Assembly (NCBI GenBank): GCA_000526575.1
Contig: JAGI01000001.1
Span: forward strand, 186,001 to 250,000
DNA from: Clostridium sp. 12(A)
Lineage (GTDB): Bacteria; Bacillota; Clostridia; Lachnospirales; Lachnospiraceae
Length of the DNA stretch: 64,000 nt
Reading direction: 5' to 3'
Shown here: positions 53,500-63,133 of the stretch, in pieces
How positions within the stretch are numbered: position 1 is the stretch's first letter
Layout: every line of letters begins with the position of its first letter
Program-made: the position numbers and the translations under genes
Notes under the pieces: model-generated
Database searches by the model: none
What the model was told of the DNA's origin: nothing
Seen by the model: the letters and a program-made list of their open reading frames with translations, nothing else

Positions 53500-55218
53500 A
53501 TGACCGGTTTGAGAGAGCTATGGAACAACATGAGAATTAAGACTAAGATATTGGTCATGTATTTGACCATCCTGTTTATTTCATTTGTCATCACATTTTC
53601 TGTCATCTCGGTCATTAACAGCTCCTATACGAAAAATGAGATTACAAATGCGGGAACCCAGACTGTCAGTGCCCTGAAAGGAAACCTGTCCCTGATTTTT
53701 GAAAATGTGACCCAGTTTTCTAATCTCCTCTACTTTGATAAAAATGTTCAGGAGGTATTAAGGCACGTGGATAATGCCTCCATTGATCCCTCCATTCAAA
53801 AGACCATCAAGCAGAGTTTGGTCAACATGATACTGTCCGGAGAGTACATATCCAGCGTCATGATCATTGATTCCTATCACAACTCCTACAGCTCTTATAA
53901 AATGGCTCCCAAGACTGTGTCAATGGATAAGCTCCTGGAGGCAGAGTGGTATCAGAAAATTGCAGACCACAGGGGAAACGGTTTCTTCATGAAAGGAAGC
54001 GAAGGGGTCATTGAGTTTTACGGGGATACTCCATATATCACCTATGTCCGGGAGATTCGGGATGTCAATAATTATAAGCCCCTGGCTATTTTACTGGTCA
54101 CTGTCAATGAGGAGACCATCCGAAATTACTTCAATCAGGTCAGCGATGCCCAGAAAAATGATTTTTATATCATTGACGGTAAGGGCGAGTATATTGTGGC
54201 GCCGAAAAAAGACTTAGGACGGGAAGATAACCGGCTTGTGATTACCCAGGATATTGGCATTGAAGACTGGAAGCTGGCGGGACTGTTTCAGTTTGATGAT
54301 ATCACGGTTCTTGCCCCATACTATTCCACTGTCGTTATTTTAATCATCTGTATCAATGTGATTTTCGTCTTTTTCTGCTCTGTCATGCTGACCCGTTTTA
54401 TTTTCCACCCCCTAAAGAAAGTGGAATCTCATATGATGCTGGTGGAACAGGGGCAGTTTGTTGAGATGGAGGTAAGCCAGCAAAAAAATGAGATCAACAA
54501 CTTAAAAAAAGGATTCAATCACATGACCACCTCCATAAAGAACCTGATTCATAAGGTGAAGGAGGAGGAGCAGATCATTGCAAAGACAGAACTGAACCTG
54601 CTCCAGGCCCAGATCAATCCTCATTTCTTATACAACACCCTGGATGCAGTATCCGCCCTGGCACTGATGAAGGATTACGATAACTGCTTTAAGATGACCC
54701 AGGCGCTTGGAAGGTTTTACCGAAACAGCTTAAACAGTGGTCTTGATTTCATAAAGATAAAGGATGAAATCAGCTGCATTGAGAGCTATCTGACCATATT
54801 AAATATCCGTTATGACAATGAAATAAGGACTGAGATTGATGTGGAGGAAGAGGTAAAGGAATGTGAGATATTAAAGCTTTTACTTCAGCCCCTGGTGGAG
54901 AATGCTGTGCACCATGGAATCAAGCCAAAGGATGGGAAAGGCACCATATCCATTCGGGTATTTTCTGATGAGGATGAGATTATTTTCATCGTATCCGATG
55001 ATGGAATTGGAATTTCGGAAGAGAAGATTGCGGAAATCATGGAAGGAAGGTCTGCAACGGGGAAATCCGGTTTTGGACTCTATAATCTGATGCAGCGGAT
55101 CACTCTCTATCACGGAATTAAACAGCCGGTTCTCATACACAGTGAAATGGGCAATGGAACGGAAGTGGCAGTGAGGGTCAAACGTTTGGATACAAGGGGG
55201 GATTATTGGGTTGATTAA
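53500..55218 (+). CDS. YesM-type sensor histidine kinase
   Basis: A 572-residue membrane kinase. There are transmembrane helices at about 17-38 and 270-295, an extracellular dCache-like sensor domain between them, then a HAMP linker, a His-kinase domain with QAQINPHFLYNTLDAV (phosphorylated His375) and a HATPase domain with LVENAVHHGIKP and VSDDGIGISEEKI. It is paired with the YesN-type regulator next to it (overlap of eight bases). It would sense an oligosaccharide or its binding protein outside the cell and activate the downstream transporter. Confidence 0.88.
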   Translation: MTGLRELWNNMRIKTKILVMYLTILFISFVITFSVISVINSSYTKNEITNAGTQTVSALKGNLSLIFENVTQFSNLLYFDKNVQEVLRHVDNASIDPSIQKTIKQSLVNMILSGEYISSVMIIDSYHNSYSSYKMAPKTVSMDKLLEAEWYQKIADHRGNGFFMKGSEGVIEFYGDTPYITYVREIRDVNNYKPLAILLVTVNEETIRNYFNQVSDAQKNDFYIIDGKGEYIVAPKKDLGREDNRLVITQDIGIEDWKLAGLFQFDDITVLAPYYSTVVILIICINVIFVFFCSVMLTRFIFHPLKKVESHMMLVEQGQFVEMEVSQQKNEINNLKKGFNHMTTSIKNLIHKVKEEEQIIAKTELNLLQAQINPHFLYNTLDAVSALALMKDYDNCFKMTQALGRFYRNSLNSGLDFIKIKDEISCIESYLTILNIRYDNEIRTEIDVEEEVKECEILKLLLQPLVENAVHHGIKPKDGKGTISIRVFSDEDEIIFIVSDDGIGISEEKIAEIMEGRSATGKSGFGLYNLMQRITLYHGIKQPVLIHSEMGNGTEVAVRVKRLDTRGDYWVD

Positions 55219-56767
55219 GGTACTGATCGTTGACGATGAAAAACTGGAACGTGTATTAATCAGCAAGGGGTTTCCCTGGGAAGAGCATGGCTTTCAGATT
55301 ATAGGGGAAGCCTCCTCTGGTATGGAAGCCCTGGAATTTATTAAGCACAGAAGGCCGGAGCTGATTATAACAGATATCAACATGCCTCATATGGACGGGC
55401 TTAAGCTGGCGAAACATATCTATTCTCTTTATGAGAAGGTGCATGTCATCATTATAACAGGATACCGGGAATTTGAATACGCAAGGCAGGCTGTTAAGCT
55501 GGGGGTTGAAGATTTTCTTTTGAAGCCGGTGGATATGAATGAGCTGTCAGACATTGCAGCCCGGATTAAAATGAAAATTGGGAAGGAAAAGGCCCACGAG
55601 CAGGAAGTGGAGATGCTAAAACAGAATGTATCCGCAGACCAGGATATATTAATGGAAAGCTTCTTTCAGCGGCTGGTAGAGCAGCGCATCACCAAAGAGG
55701 AAGCAGAGAAAAAACTCTATGCTTATAGCTGTGAAGCCCTCCTTGATTCCTGCTGCTGCCTTAGTATCCATATAAAAGATGAGAACTCTGACACGGAGCC
55801 TCATAAAAAAGCAATGGAACTTTTTAGAGAACATGAGATTCCCCAGACCATATCCTTTCTTCATTATATGAAACACATGATAATATTCTGCGTGGGAAGC
55901 AGTGTAATGAAAGGAAAGGAGATTGCCCAGGAATTTCACCACATACTTACTGATAACAGGTTAAGTGCAACCATCGGGATCAGCGGAATAAAACATGGCT
56001 TTAAGGGAATCGGAACGGCCTTTACTGAGGCGGAACATGCCCTGAGTGCATCGGTCCTCTTAGGAGGTAACCAGGTCATTACCTATGAAGATTATTTACG
56101 CGTAAAGGAGAAAAATCCAGGGAAGCTGATGTTTGATTGGGACGATTTTCTCTTTTCTCTGACCAATGGAATATCGGAACGGGTATGGAATTTTATAGAA
56201 GATTATATCAATGGAATCAGGAATTCCAAAGTGGCTGAAGTGGAATATCTAAGGCTTATGACCATGGACTTAACCTCCAAGGCAGGAAGCACCCTGCATA
56301 AATATGGGGACAGTCTGGAGCAGCTCATTGGAGAAGAGGCTCTTTATGAAGGAATACGGGGAATTCAGTCTCTGGATGATTGCCGCAGGTTCCTAAAGGA
56401 CTGTATGAATCTCATTTTAGATTATCACAATGGAAAAAAGACGAAGCAGGGAAATAAGGTGGTGAGAGAAGCCCTTTCTTATATCAATGAGAATTTCTGT
56501 GATCCCAACCTGTCCTTAAAGACCGCAGCAGCTAACGTCTATTCCAATGAGAGCTATTTAAGCAGGGTCTTTAAAAAAGAGGTTGGCTTAAGTCTGATCG
56601 AATATGTGATGAAAAAGCGGATCGAGGAAAGCATTCTCCTTCTTAATTCCACGGATTTGAAAGTGTATGAAATTGCGGAAAAAGTTGGCTTTCGGGATTC
56701 CCATTACTTTAGCATTTGCTTTAAAAAGCATGTGGGCGTCACGGTGAAGGAATTTAAACAAAGGTAG
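55211..56767 (+). CDS. YesN-type response regulator with AraC DNA-binding domain
   Basis: A 518-residue regulator. The receiver domain holds VDDEKLERV, the phosphorylated Asp55 in IITDINMPHMDG, and FLLKPVD. A middle segment of about 250 residues is helical, and the C-terminal 100 residues are an AraC-type double helix-turn-helix (LSLKTAAANVYSNESYLSRVFKKEVGLSLIEYVMKKRIEES, then YEIAEKVGFRDSHYFSICFKKHVGVTVKEFK). The start is TTG, overlapping the sensor kinase gene. The ATTGAGTCA repeats just downstream are its likely target. Confidence 0.88.
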   Translation: MIKVLIVDDEKLERVLISKGFPWEEHGFQIIGEASSGMEALEFIKHRRPELIITDINMPHMDGLKLAKHIYSLYEKVHVIIITGYREFEYARQAVKLGVEDFLLKPVDMNELSDIAARIKMKIGKEKAHEQEVEMLKQNVSADQDILMESFFQRLVEQRITKEEAEKKLYAYSCEALLDSCCCLSIHIKDENSDTEPHKKAMELFREHEIPQTISFLHYMKHMIIFCVGSSVMKGKEIAQEFHHILTDNRLSATIGISGIKHGFKGIGTAFTEAEHALSASVLLGGNQVITYEDYLRVKEKNPGKLMFDWDDFLFSLTNGISERVWNFIEDYINGIRNSKVAEVEYLRLMTMDLTSKAGSTLHKYGDSLEQLIGEEALYEGIRGIQSLDDCRRFLKDCMNLILDYHNGKKTKQGNKVVREALSYINENFCDPNLSLKTAAANVYSNESYLSRVFKKEVGLSLIEYVMKKRIEESILLLNSTDLKVYEIAEKVGFRDSHYFSICFKKHVGVTVKEFKQR

Positions 56768-56782
56768 TAAAATTTCTTACCT

Positions 56783-56809
56783 ATTGAGTCAAAATATTAA
56801 ATTGAGTCA
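56783..56809. promoter_or_regulatory. Direct repeat operator for the YesN-type regulator
   Basis: ATTGAGTCA occurs at 56783-56791 and 56801-56809, an 18-bp period. The second copy contains the -35 box of the binding-protein promoter, which is the usual place for AraC-type activators to contact RNA polymerase. Confidence 0.6.
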
Positions 56810-56830
56810 GAAAGCAGTTTTCCGTATACT
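56802..56830 (+). promoter_or_regulatory. Promoter of the sugar-transport genes
   Basis: TTGAGT (56802-56807) and TATACT (56825-56830) are separated by 17 bp. It starts transcription about 40 bp before the binding-protein gene. Confidence 0.65.
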
Positions 56831-56875
56831 GATAGTATCATATGGTTACACAAAATCCAGGAGGAGGAATTTGTA

Positions 56876-58198
56876 ATGAAAAAAAGAATGGGAAAAAGGG
56901 TTTCAGCCGTTATACTGACTGCCGCCCTGGCAGTGGGATTGGCAGGCTGTGCAGGCAAGAGCAGTACGCCGCCAGCAGCAGCGGGATCATCAGGATCTGG
57001 AAAAGATAAGGTGGTGTTAAATGTCTGGCACCAGTGGTCCAATGATACCAACGAGTTAAAGAAGAAATATGATGAAGCAGTAGCCGCTTACATAAAAGAC
57101 AATCCAGAGGTGGAAATCAATACGCAGACGCTGGATACAGAAGCTTATAAGACGAAAATCTCCGCAGAGTTTGCAGGAGATGCCAAAGGAATCGATTTGT
57201 TTTACTACTGGGGGGCAGGAACCGCCAGAAAGATGGTAAATGCAGATAAATTACTTCCTCTGGATCCTTATATCACCGATGAGGTAAAGGGTAAATTGCT
57301 GGAGGGATCTACGGCAGCCTTTGAATACAATGATAAAACCTATTCCCTTCCCATGTTTTCCTGGTATATGACCTTGTACTGCAATAAGGACCTGTTTGAG
57401 CAGGCAGGAGCGGAACTTCCTAAGACGTATGACCAGCTGGTTACTGCGGTAGAGAAGCTTTCAAAGCTTGATGGGGTGACGCCCATGGCTTCCGGTGCAA
57501 AGGACGGATGGAACGCAGCTTTTATCTATCAGGCATTGGCCTTACGGTCAGTGGGTGCGGAAGATATCAACAAGATGCTGTCTGGAAAAGCTCCCTTTGA
57601 AGGGGAAGGATATAAGGACGCTGCAGATAAGGTACAGGAATTATACAAGATGGGCGCTTTTGGTGCCAATCCCTTAGAGCAGAGCAATGACGATGCCAAT
57701 GCAGCCTTTGGAAATGGGAAAGCAGCTATGAGACTTATGGGAAGCTGGTTTGCAAACAGCATTTATTCCGATAAGACGGTTACCATTAAGCCGGAGGATG
57801 TAGTTGCCATGAAGATTCCCATGATTCCAGGCAAAGGAAATGAAGGAGATTACTGCGGTGGATTCGTGGAATCCTTCTGGGTCAATAAAAACACAAAGAA
57901 TCCCGACCAGGCAGCCAAGTTTGCAATCTACATCAATGAAAAGATGGGGGAAGCAGCCTATGAAACAGGAAGCGGTTTCAGCGGCTGGAAAACAGAGATC
58001 GATGAGAAGGGGTTAAATCCGCTGTTCATACAGATCAAGGATCTTCTTTCTCAGGGAACCACAGCCGTTCTTGCCTGGGATACTTCCTTAGATGCAGAGC
58101 CAGCCACCATTCACAATGAGCAGGTCCAGACCTTGTTTGCACCCAATGCAGATACGGGTGAATTCATAAAAGAACATGAGGCGGCTATTAACAAGTAA
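56876..58198 (+). CDS. ABC sugar importer, extracellular solute-binding lipoprotein
   Basis: A 440-residue lipoprotein with signal sequence and lipobox VGLAGC (Cys25). It resembles family 1 oligosaccharide-binding proteins: VVLNVWHQWSNDTNELKKKYDEAVAAY at the start, then YSLPMFSWYMTLYCNKDLFEQAGAELPKTYDQLV and AMRLMGSWFANSIY. It would capture oligosaccharides outside and hand them to the two permeases encoded next. The matching ATPase (MsmX/UgpC type) is not in the operon, as is common when one ATPase serves several importers. Confidence 0.88.
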   Translation: MKKRMGKRVSAVILTAALAVGLAGCAGKSSTPPAAAGSSGSGKDKVVLNVWHQWSNDTNELKKKYDEAVAAYIKDNPEVEINTQTLDTEAYKTKISAEFAGDAKGIDLFYYWGAGTARKMVNADKLLPLDPYITDEVKGKLLEGSTAAFEYNDKTYSLPMFSWYMTLYCNKDLFEQAGAELPKTYDQLVTAVEKLSKLDGVTPMASGAKDGWNAAFIYQALALRSVGAEDINKMLSGKAPFEGEGYKDAADKVQELYKMGAFGANPLEQSNDDANAAFGNGKAAMRLMGSWFANSIYSDKTVTIKPEDVVAMKIPMIPGKGNEGDYCGGFVESFWVNKNTKNPDQAAKFAIYINEKMGEAAYETGSGFSGWKTEIDEKGLNPLFIQIKDLLSQGTTAVLAWDTSLDAEPATIHNEQVQTLFAPNADTGEFIKEHEAAINK

Positions 58199-58209
58199 GT
58201 AAGAGCAAA

Positions 58210-58248
58210 GGGGGTATCGCTTACAGACTGAGGCGATGCCCTTTTTTT
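58210..58248 (+). terminator. Intra-operon hairpin after the binding-protein gene
   Basis: GGGTATCGC and GCGATGCCC pair with a wobble over 9 bp, followed by seven T residues and only 7 bp before the ribosome binding site of the next gene. It probably reduces read-through, so that the binding protein is made in excess over the permeases. Confidence 0.65.
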
Positions 58249-58267
58249 GCCAAAAAGGAGGTCTTTT

Positions 58268-59161
58268 ATGAACAACATGTTAGGGAAAAAAAGAAATGTA
58301 GCCTGCTTTGTGCTGCCTGCCCTTATTTTATTTGTCAGTTTCAGTATCATTCCCCTGATTATTTCCGGGATCTACAGCTTCTTTCAATACGATGGGATCG
58401 GCAAGATGAATTTCATTGGATTGGGAAATTATATCAGGATGTTTTTAGAGGACCGTCATTTCATCAAAGCCGTGACCAATTCCCTTATCTTAGTAGGAGC
58501 GTCCCTGCTGATACAGCTTCCCATTTCTCTCATTCTTGCTATGGTATTGGCAAGAGGAGTGAAGGGCGAACAATTTTTCCGGACGGTCTATTTTCTCCCT
58601 GTGGTTATATCCAGTATGGTCATCGGTCAGCTATGGATGAAGATGTTCAACAGCGATTATGGTCTTTTAAATGGACTCATTCGTGCCATGGGATATTCTA
58701 AATTTAATTATTCCTGGCTCTCAAACCCGGAGACTGCCTTTCTTTCCACCGTTGTTCCGGCAGTGTGGCAATACATCGGCTACCATATGCTTATTTTCTA
58801 CGCAGGAATCAAATCCATCTCTCCGGACTATTATGAGGCGGCCCAGATCGACGGTGCCAGCAAATGGCAGGTGAATACAAAGATCACCCTTCCCCTTCTG
58901 GCTCCGGTGGTAAAGACCTGTGTCATTTTCTCCATTACCGGTTCCTTACGCGCCTTTGATTTAATCTATGTTATGACAGGCGGCGGTCCAAACCATGCCA
59001 GTGAAGTGCCGGCAACTCTTATGTACAACAATTTATTCCGAAAAGGGCTGTATGGCTATGGAAGTGCCCAGGCGTTTTTTATCGTAGTGGAGTGCCTTAT
59101 TTTCACCTTTATTGTCAGCCGGCTGTTTAAAAAAGCAGAAGAAAATGCTTCAGCCATATAA
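58268..59161 (+). CDS. ABC sugar importer permease, MalF-like
   Basis: A membrane permease with six predicted helices. GASLLIQLPISLILAMVL, the EAA loop EAAQIDGASKWQVNTKITLPLLAPV and TGGGPNHASEVPATLMYN define the MalF/UgpA group. The ATG at 58268 follows AAGGAGG by seven bases, giving 298 residues; an earlier TTG-type start at 58247 precedes the ribosome binding site and is rejected. It pairs with the next permease. Confidence 0.88.
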   Translation: MNNMLGKKRNVACFVLPALILFVSFSIIPLIISGIYSFFQYDGIGKMNFIGLGNYIRMFLEDRHFIKAVTNSLILVGASLLIQLPISLILAMVLARGVKGEQFFRTVYFLPVVISSMVIGQLWMKMFNSDYGLLNGLIRAMGYSKFNYSWLSNPETAFLSTVVPAVWQYIGYHMLIFYAGIKSISPDYYEAAQIDGASKWQVNTKITLPLLAPVVKTCVIFSITGSLRAFDLIYVMTGGGPNHASEVPATLMYNNLFRKGLYGYGSAQAFFIVVECLIFTFIVSRLFKKAEENASAI

Positions 59162-59176
59162 GAGGGGGATGATACT

Positions 59177-59998
59177 ATGAAAATCAGAAAAAAGATTAAA
59201 TTTTTGGTGCTGAGCCTGATTGCGGTCTCTCAGATTTTCCCTTTGTACTGGCTGATTACTTTCTCCTTAAAGACAAACGGAGAGATTTTCGGAGAAAATA
59301 TCATCGGACTTCCAAGGTTCTGGAGGTGGGAAAATTACCAGTCCGCCTTGACTCAGACCAAACTGATCCAGTATTTCTTAAATTCCGTGTTCTATTCCAT
59401 GGTTACGGTCATCATTGCCGGTCTGTTGTCAGCCATGGCTGCCTATGCCATTGCCAGAATGAAATGGAAGTTAAAGGCCCTGGTATTCGGTGTGTTCGCC
59501 CTGGGAATCATGATTCCGGCCCAGGCTGCACTGCTTCCTCTGTTTCAGCTTCTGGATAAAACGGGATTAAAGGGAGGTTATCTTGGGCTTTTGATTCCTT
59601 ATATCTCGGGTGCTCTTCCCATGAGCATTATGATTCTGACCGGATTTTATAAAAGCATTCCAATGGAGATTGAGGAGGCGGCCTGCATTGATGGCTGCGG
59701 GATTATCCGCTGCTTTGCAACCATAATCCTTCCCATTATAAAGCCTGCTCTTGCAACGGCATCTGTTTTTACATTTTTAGGAACCTGGAATGAACTGATG
59801 CTGGCCAACACCTTTGTAGACAGCGACCGTTACCGGACCCTGCCGGTAGGTATCATGTCCTTTGCCGGACAGTATTCCACGGATTGGGGACTCATTGGTG
59901 CTGGTATGGTGATTGCAACGTTGCCCACCATTGTCATTTACTTTATGCTGAGCAATCAGATTCAGGATAGTCTGGTAGCAGGCGCGGTGAAAGGATAA
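59177..59998 (+). CDS. ABC sugar importer permease, MalG-like
   Basis: A 273-residue permease with six helices. The conserved EAA loop is EIEEAACIDGCGIIRCFATIILPIIKPALATAS, and the segment LFQLLDKTGLKGGYLGLLIPYISGALPMSIMILTGFYKSIP is typical of the MalG/UgpE group. It starts 16 bp after the MalF-like gene and ends six bases before the large phosphorylase-like gene. It completes the membrane part of the oligosaccharide importer. Confidence 0.9.
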   Translation: MKIRKKIKFLVLSLIAVSQIFPLYWLITFSLKTNGEIFGENIIGLPRFWRWENYQSALTQTKLIQYFLNSVFYSMVTVIIAGLLSAMAAYAIARMKWKLKALVFGVFALGIMIPAQAALLPLFQLLDKTGLKGGYLGLLIPYISGALPMSIMILTGFYKSIPMEIEEAACIDGCGIIRCFATIILPIIKPALATASVFTFLGTWNELMLANTFVDSDRYRTLPVGIMSFAGQYSTDWGLIGAGMVIATLPTIVIYFMLSNQIQDSLVAGAVKG

Positions 59999-60004
59999 GA
60001 AGCG

Positions 60005-63000
60005 ATGTTTGATGATAGAGGAAGATTTATTGTAGAAGATTATAACCGGAAAACCACATGTTCCAGTTTTCTGCCTGGGATCAATGGAATCCATGGCATT
60101 CCTCTCTGGAGTTTTTATGTGAACCGTGGGCAGGCCATTGCAAGCTTTGGCGTGGAGAATAAGAATAATTCCATTCTGGAGTTTTACCCGGCTCATCAGG
60201 CATACCAGCTTGTGAGAAATCTGGGATTTCGCACCTTTATAAAGATAGGGGAAGAAGTATATGAGCCATTCCGTTCCGATTCTCTCCAAACACGGATGTA
60301 CGTGGGAATGAATGAGCTGGAATTGGAGGAAATCAATGACCAGATTGGCCTTAAAATCAATATCCGGTATTTTACCCTTCCGGAGGAACCCCTGGCTGGC
60401 TTTGTAAGAAGAGTGGTCGTTAAAAATATATCAGGTAAGCCTATGGATTTGGAAATCCTCGATGGACTTCCAGGAATCCTTCCCTATGGAATAGATTTAA
60501 GGGCAATGAAGGATATGGCTCAGACCATGAAAGCATGGATGCAGGTGGAAGATTTAGAGAAAAGAATGCCATATTACCGGGTGAGGTACAGCACAGGAGA
60601 CCATGCCATGGTTTCCAAGGTGGAAAGAGGCAATTTCATGCTGTCATTCTCGAAGTCCGGAGACCTTCTGCCAATCATCGGTGACCCGGAGTTGATATTT
60701 GAATATGATACTGCATTGGAGCACCCCATTGGATTTTTGAAGCATCGTTTAAGAACCCTGTTAGAGAAAAAGCAGATTGGGCAGAATGCAGTTCCATCCG
60801 GTTTTTCCTGTATGGAACAATGCCTTTCTCCCAAAGATCGGCTGGAGTGGAACAGTGTGATCGGTCAGGCAGCCTCAAAGCAGATACGAGATGCATATGC
60901 AAACCAGACGCTTGACCGAAGCTATTTTGATGAAAAGTATGAGACAGCAATAAAAATGACCAGACAGCTTGGGGATTCCATCGAAACAAAAACAGCCCAT
61001 CCCGTCTTTGATGCTTATTGCAGGCAGACGTTCATAGATAATGTTTTACGGGGCGGCTTTCCTATCCTTCTTGGGGAGGATTCCGTCTTTTATATCTATT
61101 CCAGAAAACATGGAGATATCGAACGGGATTACAATGATTTTTCCATGTTGCCCGAGTACTATTCTCAGGGAAATGGAAATTTCAGGGACTTGAATCAGAA
61201 CCGGAGAAGCGATGTTTTATTTGCCCCTTATGTAAAGGATCATAACATGAAACTGTTTTATAACCTGATTCAATTGGACGGATATAATCCTCTGGTCATA
61301 AAGCAGGCTGCCTATGAAATGAATCAAGTGAAAGAGGTTCTGGAGCTGGTTCAGGGAGACAGCCAATTGGTGGTGAAGGAATTTTTCCAGAAAGAATATT
61401 CTCCAGGCAGCTTATATGCATTGCTGGAACAGCAGAATATCACTCTGGCTTGCAGCAGGGAAGAATTCTTGTATCGGGCAGTAAAAATGAGTATTCCAAA
61501 ATTCCCGGCTGAATTTACCGAAGGCTACTGGACGGACCACTGGACCTATAACCTTGATCTCATAGAATCTTATCTGAGTGTTTACCCGGAAATGGAAGAG
61601 GAACTTTTATATCTGGATAAAAGCTATACGTTTTATGAGTCAAGGGCAGTGGTAAATCCCCGTTATAAAAGGTATGTCCAGACAGAACATGGTGTAAGAC
61701 AATATCATGCCCTTGACGAGGAACGGAAAAAGGGTGTCTCCACTCATACGGTACATACGGCTTATGGGACCGGAATGGAGTATAGGACCAATTTAATCTC
61801 AAAACTCATATTGCTGGCAGTGAATAAAGTGGCAACTCTTGATATGATGGGGTATGGAATTGAGATGGAGGGCGGAAAGCCGGGCTGGTACGATGCCCTA
61901 AATGGTCTTCCGGGACTGTTTGGTTCCTCCATGCCGGAAACCTTTGAATTATACCGCTTGCTCTTATGGATTCAAAATGTACAGAACCGATATTGTCACC
62001 CTGTTGCGGTACCAGTGGAGCTGCATGATTTTATGAATGGCCTTCAAAAAACCTTTGAAAGCTATCAAGAGAATCATAAAAGCAAGCTGTGGGTCTGGAA
62101 CGAGTGCAACCGGCTTAAGGAAGATTACAGGGAGCAAACCGTATTTGGAATCCTTGGAGATGAGATTGTAATACCATTTCAGAAGCTGGAGAAAATGCTG
62201 AAAGTCTGGATTTCCTATGTAGAAGAGGGCATACATGAAGTCTGTGACGGCAATGATCGGATTCCTACCTATTTTTCCTATGAATTTGGCCACTATGAGT
62301 ACGAGGGGAAACATATAATTCCTGTCAATGTAAAGGCGGTACCCCTTCCATTATTCTTAGAGGGTTACGTTCGGTATTTTAAGCTTCCTGTTGCCAGAGA
62401 AGATAAGACCGCTTTATACCACAAGGTAAAAAAATCAGGACTGTATGATTCAAAGCTTAAGATGTATAAGGTCAATGAATCCCTACAGGAGGCTTCCTTT
62501 GAGATAGGAAGAGCCAAAGCATTCTCCCCTGGGTGGCTGGAGAATGAGTCCATCTGGCTTCATATGGAATACAAATATCTGCTGGAGCTGTTAAGATTAA
62601 AGCTGTATCATGAATTCTTTGAGGATTTCCACAATGCCTGTATTCCTTTTTTGTCAGAAGAAATGTATGGAAGAAGCCTTTTAGAGAATTCCTCCTTCCT
62701 GGCGAGCAGTGCCAATGCAGATGAAAAAATTCACGGAAAAGGGTTTGTAGCCAGGTTAAGCGGTTCCACGGCTGAATTTTTGCAGATGTGGCAAATTATG
62801 ATGTTTGGAGAACAGCCGTTTCGCATGGAAAAAGAAACGCTTATCTGTAAGCTGGAACCGACAATCCCGCAGTATTTAATTCCTGAGAGCAAACGCATAG
62901 AAGCCAGATTTTTAGGTAAGACCGTGGTGGTCTATCGCTTTGACAAAAAGAAAGATATCACACCCGGATCTTATCAGATTAAAAAGATCCGGATCGAGTT

Positions 63001-63112
63001 CTTGAATGGACAGATGAAAGTGATGAATGATGCCTTAATCACTGGTGATGATGCAAAAGAGCTAAGGGCTGGCAAGGTGAGAACACTTATAATAGAGATT
63101 CAGTTGAATTAA
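60005..63112 (+). CDS. Large GH94/GH161-like glycoside phosphorylase
   Basis: A 1,035-residue cytoplasmic protein of the phosphorylase superfamily. An N-terminal beta-sandwich domain is followed by an alpha/alpha barrel. Barrel motifs are EGYWTDHWTYNLDLIESYLSVYPEMEE, STHTVHTAYGTGMEYRTNLISKL and GKPGWYDALNGLPGLFGSS, the last with the aspartate aligned to the GH94 general acid near residue 626. It is longer than GH94 cellobiose phosphorylases and resembles the GH161 beta-1,3-glucan phosphorylase group, though I cannot verify the family. It starts seven bases after the permease stop and is the last gene of the operon. It would shorten imported oligosaccharides with phosphate, and the GH94 enzyme would finish the dimer. 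Confidence 0.65.
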   Translation: MFDDRGRFIVEDYNRKTTCSSFLPGINGIHGIPLWSFYVNRGQAIASFGVENKNNSILEFYPAHQAYQLVRNLGFRTFIKIGEEVYEPFRSDSLQTRMYVGMNELELEEINDQIGLKINIRYFTLPEEPLAGFVRRVVVKNISGKPMDLEILDGLPGILPYGIDLRAMKDMAQTMKAWMQVEDLEKRMPYYRVRYSTGDHAMVSKVERGNFMLSFSKSGDLLPIIGDPELIFEYDTALEHPIGFLKHRLRTLLEKKQIGQNAVPSGFSCMEQCLSPKDRLEWNSVIGQAASKQIRDAYANQTLDRSYFDEKYETAIKMTRQLGDSIETKTAHPVFDAYCRQTFIDNVLRGGFPILLGEDSVFYIYSRKHGDIERDYNDFSMLPEYYSQGNGNFRDLNQNRRSDVLFAPYVKDHNMKLFYNLIQLDGYNPLVIKQAAYEMNQVKEVLELVQGDSQLVVKEFFQKEYSPGSLYALLEQQNITLACSREEFLYRAVKMSIPKFPAEFTEGYWTDHWTYNLDLIESYLSVYPEMEEELLYLDKSYTFYESRAVVNPRYKRYVQTEHGVRQYHALDEERKKGVSTHTVHTAYGTGMEYRTNLISKLILLAVNKVATLDMMGYGIEMEGGKPGWYDALNGLPGLFGSSMPETFELYRLLLWIQNVQNRYCHPVAVPVELHDFMNGLQKTFESYQENHKSKLWVWNECNRLKEDYREQTVFGILGDEIVIPFQKLEKMLKVWISYVEEGIHEVCDGNDRIPTYFSYEFGHYEYEGKHIIPVNVKAVPLPLFLEGYVRYFKLPVAREDKTALYHKVKKSGLYDSKLKMYKVNESLQEASFEIGRAKAFSPGWLENESIWLHMEYKYLLELLRLKLYHEFFEDFHNACIPFLSEEMYGRSLLENSSFLASSANADEKIHGKGFVARLSGSTAEFLQMWQIMMFGEQPFRMEKETLICKLEPTIPQYLIPESKRIEARFLGKTVVVYRFDKKKDITPGSYQIKKIRIEFLNGQMKVMNDALITGDDAKELRAGKVRTLIIEIQLN

Positions 63113-63133
63113 GAGTCTTCCAATGATAAGTAG

